Below are positions 60,392-64,000 of a stretch of 64,000 nt of DNA, piece after piece (position 1 is the first letter of the stretch; each line of letters begins with the position of its first letter). The DNA is taken from positions 5,890,859 through 5,954,858 of the forward strand of contig NZ_CP036298.1 of assembly GCF_007752135.1 (NCBI RefSeq), read 5' to 3'. The notes beneath the pieces are model-generated. The model had not been told where the DNA came from. It ran no database searches and worked only from the letters and a program-made list of their open reading frames with translations. Position numbers and translations under genes: made by a program. This DNA is from Aureliella helgolandensis (GTDB lineage Bacteria > Planctomycetota > Planctomycetia > Pirellulales > Pirellulaceae).

Positions 60392-60706
60392 TTAGGTCAC
60401 CGCGACAGTGGCTTTGATTTTTTGAATGATATGCTCTTCTCCAGAGGCACTCATTAGCTTAGCAGCTCTCTTCTCCGCTTCAGCCTTCTTATCAAATTCA
60501 AACATCGCCACTCGCTTGAGGTCTTGGTTGAAGACGGCCCAATAGAGGCGAGTTCGACTCTCCACTTTGACTCGTCGCCGTGGTTTCGGCGCTTCGCCAT
60601 CAAGGGGCGCTTTCTTCACCGCTTTTACACGGGATGAGGCCTTGGCTCCGGAACGAGTTTTGGGCGGCACTTTGGATTTTACAGCAGTAGCAGCGCGACC
60701 GGCCAT
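60392..60706 (-). CDS. Small lysine/arginine-rich protein with a C-terminal alpha/beta part
   Basis: 104 residues from ATG 60706 (MAGRAATAVKSKVPPKT), with AGGAG at 60715-60719 giving a well-spaced ribosome binding site; the longer frame to 60766 is less likely. The N-terminal half is basic and disordered (KSKVPPKTRSGAKASSRVKAVKKAP, RRRVKVESR), histone-tail-like; the C-terminal half RLYWAVFNQDLKRVAMFEFDKKAEAEKRAAKLM looks folded. It may bind nucleic acid. A terminator follows. Confidence 0.7.
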   Translation of the reverse strand: MAGRAATAVKSKVPPKTRSGAKASSRVKAVKKAPLDGEAPKPRRRVKVESRTRLYWAVFNQDLKRVAMFEFDKKAEAEKRAAKLMSASGEEHIIQKIKATVAVT

Positions 60707-60766
60707 GCATGAAGCTCCTAAGAAGATATGGGAAAGAAAGATGAGATGCTGAAACACAAGGATCAA

Positions 60767-61490
60767 GCGGAATCCCTCCCGCAGAGCCGCTGTTACAACG
60801 GCCCTAGCGACTCATCTCGTCACCTACTCAACCTTCGTTGAATACGCAACTGAATAACTGTACAGGTAGTTGTCCACGGGGCACGTTCGACTGACCGAAA
60901 CCTCAGTCAACCTCTTCCATGTCCAGCCAAGTTGCGGATACCACATTCACAGGTGGGGCGCGGAAGTCAGCAAGCAATCATCGCTGCTGACCCAACGGCG
61001 AACTGAATGTTGATTTCTTACGAGTCCAAGCAGACTCACAATCCGTCACAGGTAGGTACTTCGTTAGCTTGACTGCGTTCTATTGTAATGCATCTCACAG
61101 AGATTTGACAGTACCAAGTGTCGAATTGAAAAATAGTTGCACTTTCCACGCCAATTAACGCTTGACAAATCCTTCCTCATAACCTCTCTAGGGCCCCCAC
61201 AACATGCAGCCATCTTGCACAGATACCTGCATCTGCACGCACGTCGTGACGACGCAATGCGATTGCTTCAAGGCCCGCTGATAGACACCGCAAAGTGCTA
61301 GCAGCTGTACCGCGCCATTCACGTTGGTACTCCCCCCTAGACTGAACCTGGGGAGCACACAAGTGTGTGCGCACGAAGTCTGCCAGCGGGGCCAGGCTTA
61401 AGAAGCGATCCACCCTGCTTTGACCGGTTGGTGGATTGGAGCGCACTGCCAGTTGCACTGTCGCGCGTTAAGCACTTTCCCTTGCTCACC
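60767..61490. other. Long spacer, no supported gene
   Basis: Over 700 bp with AT-rich stretches around 61060-61170 and no gene that I can support. An open frame at 61177-61458 on the minus strand shows no family likeness and has unusual composition. Confidence 0.4.
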
Positions 61491-61605
61491 GGGCTATTGA
61501 AATAGCAATCCGCTGCCTGAGCAAGGAAAGGTGATTGCCGCTACAGGCCAATTGGGGAAATCACCCATTTAGTAATAGCTAAACTTGCCATTGAATCAAC
61601 GAGCC
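61491..61605 (+). repeat. Dispersed intergenic element, copy R4
   Basis: Starts GGGCTATTGA (61491-61500), has AATAGCAATCCGCTGCCTGA then GCAAGGAAAGG, CGCTACAGGCCAATTGGGGA and AGTAATAGCTAAACTTGCCA, and ends TCAACGAGCC (61596-61605). Order and length match R2. Confidence 0.72.
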
Positions 61606-61702
61606 GTCCTGCAACGGGTTATACGCTTTCAACCAGCTGGGGCGCGCGGGGAACCAGGCTGTGTCCACCGATTTTCGGATAGGTTCTAAATGCGTTGGAG
61701 CG

Positions 61703-62005
61703 TTAGGGGCTGCTCGGTGGACGGCCCTTCCCTGATGCAATGTGCTGCTTCCGCCCCTCAGCGTATTGGTTCGATTGCGGATACTCCTCTTCCAACCAAC
61801 GCTGTAAATCGTCCGGCGACGGTGGCGAGTCTCCCATCCGGTCAACCAGCCGTCGCATGGCCGATCGGCACCAACCACACCCCGTCCCCGCGCTCTGGCA
61901 TTCCGACAGCTGGCTAGCAACACGAACGCGATGAATTCGCGCGTAGTTCATGACCTTCCGCCAACTCACGTGGAAACACAAACACAATTCATCATCAACT
62001 TGCAT
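61703..62005 (-). CDS. BFD-like [2Fe-2S] protein
   Basis: A 100-residue protein with the bacterioferritin-associated-ferredoxin-like domain: DDELCLCFHVSW with CxC and GTGCGWCRSAMRRLVDRM with CxxC, four Cys as expected for a [2Fe-2S] cluster. A short Pro/Ser-rich tail follows. Members release or shuttle iron or act as electron carriers. Its ATG (62005) overlaps the end of the peptidase gene by 11 bp, so translation is probably coupled. Why it is linked with an M20 peptidase is unclear. Confidence 0.8.
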   Translation of the reverse strand: MQVDDELCLCFHVSWRKVMNYARIHRVRVASQLSECQSAGTGCGWCRSAMRRLVDRMGDSPPSPDDLQRWLEEEYPQSNQYAEGRKQHIASGKGRPPSSP

Positions 62006-63170
62006 GATTGATCACATTCATCGCGATGCGACACGCGGCTAGGAAGTCAGGAATATCCAACGTCTCTTGATTGGTGTGCACGTTGCGTTGCCCGCATCCC
62101 ATCGTCACGGTTGGCACACCATGCTTGACGAGCCAATTCGCATCGACGCCACCATTGGAAATCGCCGTCTGTGGCTCTGCATCCAACGATTCAATGGCCG
62201 TCTTGGCGATCTGTACAGGAGGTGCATCTGCGTCGAGCAGAAAAGAATCATAGTCAACGCGTCTCTCGATCTGCGCCGCAACGGCCTGGCCGTTGCTACT
62301 GACCACTGCCGCTGCTGCAGATTCAAAAGCACTACAAATGGCATCGGCTATCTCGGTCCTAAACGCACTGTTGTGACTGCGTGCCTCTGCAGTGACTTCA
62401 ACGTGCTCGGCCACCACGTTGGTGGCCACTCCCCCCTGAACCGTCCCGATATTGCTCGTTCCGCTTCTTCCCTTCTTCTTGACTGCGCCGAGCCAACCCG
62501 CCCGGACTAGGCTTGAGATCGCCAGGGAGGCTGCATTGATCGCGCTGGCCCCCTGCTCGGGCGCCAGACCAGCATGGGCCGGCAAGCCTTGCAACTTAAT
62601 CCGCATCCGCTCTCCGCCAGTTGCACCGATCGTCATCTTATAGGGATTGCCACCATCGAAGTTAAATGCCATTGCAGGATTGCCGAGCTTCGAGACCGTC
62701 ATATTGCGACTTCCCTGCAATCCAATCTCTTCTTGCACAAAGAAGCAAAGCGTCAGCGGGGGATGTTCCTCGTTCCGTTCCAACGTCTCTAAGACGGCCA
62801 CCAGCACGGCGGCAACTCCAGCCCGATCATCCGCGCCTAACCCCGTGGTAGCTAGCGCTGAGCGAATTACTTGTCCGTCCCGCTTGGGACGACAGCCCAC
62901 GCAAATCGGCACGGTATCGAGATGCGCCGACAGCATGACCCGCGGAAGCTTCCTGTTCCCAGGCAGTTTGACGATCAAATTCCCAACTTCTCCCGGCAGG
63001 GGAGTGCGTTTGTGGGCCGTGTCGAAACTCATGGCCGATTCGGGAATGCCTGCATCCCGCAACACCTGCTGTACCACCGACGCGATCTGGGACTCCTCAC
63101 AGCTCTTGCCCTCTACCGCCATCAACTTCGTGACCAAATCAATCGCCCGCTTCTCATTCAATGGCCTCAT
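61995..63170 (-). CDS. M20-family metallopeptidase (PepT-like)
   Basis: About 391 residues from ATG 63170 (MRPLNEKRAIDLVTKLM), which has AGGAGG 5 bp upstream; two in-frame GTGs lie just before. Zinc-ligand motifs are visible: MLSAHLDTVPICVG, TTGLGADDRAGVAAVLVA, FFVQEEIGLQGSRN, FNFDGGNPY and the C-terminal QRNVHTNQETLDI. The dimerisation (lid) domain lies between (GLPAHAGLAPEQGASAINAAS). It probably cleaves small peptides in the cytoplasm. The substrate is uncertain. Confidence 0.9.
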   Translation of the reverse strand: MRPLNEKRAIDLVTKLMAVEGKSCEESQIASVVQQVLRDAGIPESAMSFDTAHKRTPLPGEVGNLIVKLPGNRKLPRVMLSAHLDTVPICVGCRPKRDGQVIRSALATTGLGADDRAGVAAVLVAVLETLERNEEHPPLTLCFFVQEEIGLQGSRNMTVSKLGNPAMAFNFDGGNPYKMTIGATGGERMRIKLQGLPAHAGLAPEQGASAINAASLAISSLVRAGWLGAVKKKGRSGTSNIGTVQGGVATNVVAEHVEVTAEARSHNSAFRTEIADAICSAFESAAAAVVSSNGQAVAAQIERRVDYDSFLLDADAPPVQIAKTAIESLDAEPQTAISNGGVDANWLVKHGVPTVTMGCGQRNVHTNQETLDIPDFLAACRIAMNVINHAS

Positions 63171-63175
63171 CACCA

Positions 63176-63181
63176 CCTCCT
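63176..63181 (-). promoter_or_regulatory. Strong Shine-Dalgarno of the M20 peptidase gene
   Basis: AGGAGG on the minus strand, 5 nt before ATG 63170. It is unusually strong for this window and decides the start over the upstream GTG codons. Confidence 0.7.
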
Positions 63182-63183
63182 TA

Positions 63184-63477
63184 AATGAACTTTCAATGAA
63201 CTTTACCTTCCTCTCCTACAAACCACCTCGCCATGGTGCGAAAACCGTGCTTAACTATCCTCCACAAGACTTAAGGGAGTGCCTAGCCCCATAGCAACGA
63301 AGCCTACTTTCATGGCAGCGGGTTTTCCGAATTCTGGTTACGGACTCCCTAAGGAAACCAGCAAAGCAACTAAACACGCCATTAAACAAAGAATACCGCT
63401 AGCTAACGAAAATGGCATAGCCTTTGCTGATTTGAAACCCGTGTTACTTCATAACGCTTCGCAAAGAGTTCAATTCG
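63184..63477. other. Spacer before the small membrane protein
   Basis: About 300 bp between the divergent peptidase and membrane-protein genes. A 68-codon open frame here is not supported. Nothing else is seen. Confidence 0.35.
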
Positions 63478-63912
63478 ATGAATAACTTTCGCGCCCTGAC
63501 GCTCCCCGCCCTACCATCGTACCTGCCAATTACTTTAAATGATGTTGGGCGTCTGGTGGAGCGTTGCGTGTGCAGCCCCTGGGCTTTGCTGCTCTGTAAA
63601 CTGACGATCGGAATCGTTTCCGCCTATGACATTCACCAAACTGTAAAGTATGTGGAGTACCTGCCACAGATGGAGTTGAATCCGTTTGGACGTTGGATGA
63701 TGTCCTTGGACACAGGTCCTACCTGTAGGTTGCAGCAAACAGCTTGCTTTATTACCGCGAAATTCGCCGGCAATTTCCTCTGCTTGGCCCTTCTGGAAAT
63801 ACTTGCCTCCTGGAAGAAACATATTGCCACGGGAGTTGCCATCCCGGTCGCCGCCTTTCAACTCGGCTTGCTAGTTTTCTTAATCTGCGCGAACGGACCG
63901 GGAGGCGACTAA
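63478..63912 (+). CDS. Small hypothetical membrane protein
   Basis: A 144-residue protein from ATG 63478 (MNNFRALTLPALPSYLPITLNDVGRL) with three hydrophobic segments (ALLLCKLTIGIVSAY, ACFITAKFAGNFLCLALLEILASW, ATGVAIPVAAFQLGLLVFLICAN). The conserved-looking part YDIHQTVKYVEYLPQMELNPFGRWMM resembles small planctomycete membrane proteins, but I do not recognise the family. Its TAA overlaps the stop of a minus-strand gene. Confidence 0.6.
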   Translation: MNNFRALTLPALPSYLPITLNDVGRLVERCVCSPWALLLCKLTIGIVSAYDIHQTVKYVEYLPQMELNPFGRWMMSLDTGPTCRLQQTACFITAKFAGNFLCLALLEILASWKKHIATGVAIPVAAFQLGLLVFLICANGPGGD

Positions 63913-64000
63913 TCGGATTCCAACAAGTGCTGCCTCAGAAACTCGGCCCGGCGGCGGCGGCCGTAGGGAGTTTCGGCGGCGCCATGCCCCGCGCCAGGCA
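63909..64000 (-). CDS. C-terminal fragment of a minus-strand gene cut by the window edge
   Basis: On the minus strand an open frame enters from the right edge and reads GAGHGAAETPYGRRRRAEFL, ending RQHLLESD before TAG (63909-63911). Composition is protein-like (no low complexity apart from four Arg). The end overlaps the plus-strand gene by 4 bases. Family not recognisable. Confidence 0.45.
   Translation of the reverse strand, partial: PGAGHGAAETPYGRRRRAEFLRQHLLESD

Noticed and set aside
61177-61458. 93-codon minus-strand open frame in the spacer
   Set aside because: No motif, no ribosome binding site and no context; not enough to call a gene.
63279-63485. 68-codon plus-strand open frame before the small membrane protein
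   Set aside because: Low-complexity composition and weak start; it overlaps the next gene start without a clear role.

Overview
The window looks like chromosomal DNA of a planctomycete, most likely a Pirellulaceae-type (Rhodopirellula/Blastopirellula-like) marine heterotroph. The evidence is the family content: two DUF1559 proteins with pilin-like or membrane N-termini, a TIGR03009-like protein, DUF1570, DUF1573 and ThuA proteins, a sulfatase, a sialidase-like and a neutral-ceramidase-like enzyme, an MfnB-type methanofuran-pathway enzyme, many secreted proteins, weak or absent Shine-Dalgarno sites, frequent GTG/TTG starts, and loosely packed genes separated by repeat-rich spacers. There is no rRNA, tRNA, CRISPR array, intact insertion sequence or prophage that I can see.

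Layout. 1-10 kb: housekeeping and stress genes, mostly on the minus strand (sugar-phosphate isomerase, rRNA methyltransferase, SPFH protein and a small partner, Nudix hydrolase) and a sulfur unit cysH - Rrf2 regulator - hydroxyacid dehydrogenase with a recognisable IscR/Rrf2-like operator in its promoter. 10-16 kb: thiL and nagB diverge; nagB has undergone a 682-bp tandem duplication that left a truncated second copy, and 23-bp hairpin repeats form the tails of nagB and of a DUF1559-LRR gene; then recQ. 15.8-20.2 kb: 2-oxoacid:ferredoxin oxidoreductase (korA-korB) and pgk. 20.4-26.9 kb: a tightly coupled ribonucleoside/ribose operon (LacI regulator, exported nucleoside hydrolase, ribokinase, ABC binding protein, ATPase, permease) with a perfect operator palindrome at the predicted promoter. 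27.2-34.4 kb: a divergent periplasmic nitrate reductase locus; napD-napA-tetraheme NapB-like-unknown on one side, tetraheme lipoprotein - 4Fe-4S protein - NrfD membrane protein on the other, with a 14-bp inverted repeat in the shared promoter region. 34.5-45.8 kb: a secreted toroid protein with a haem-c motif, a sialidase/ceramidase/sulfatase cluster, and a convergent sugar ABC operon headed by a Gfo/Idh/MocA oxidoreductase. 46-54 kb: RNase D, MfnB, several planctomycete hypothetical proteins, a TIM-barrel isomerase and ThuA. 54-64 kb: GC-rich tandem repeats, a GT39-type membrane glycosyltransferase, DUF1573, a small secreted-protein gene broken by a stop codon after its signal peptide, an unknown membrane-anchored protein, DUF1559, a lysine-rich protein with a clear terminator, a BFD-like ferredoxin overlapping an M20 peptidase, and partial genes at both window edges.

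How it works together. The rbs-like operon reads as a complete path: nucleosides are hydrolysed outside the cytoplasm, ribose is imported and phosphorylated. The nap locus would pass quinol electrons through NrfD, the 4Fe-4S protein and multihaem cytochromes to NapA. The secreted hydrolases plus the second ABC operon fit scavenging of sulfated or sialylated glycans or glycolipids, but substrates are inference.

Repeats are the other main theme: a ~110-bp dispersed element with terminal inverted repeats (at least seven recognisable copies or remnants), a 23-33 bp hairpin family, a GC-rich GTAGCA-type hairpin family, and several short tandem arrays.
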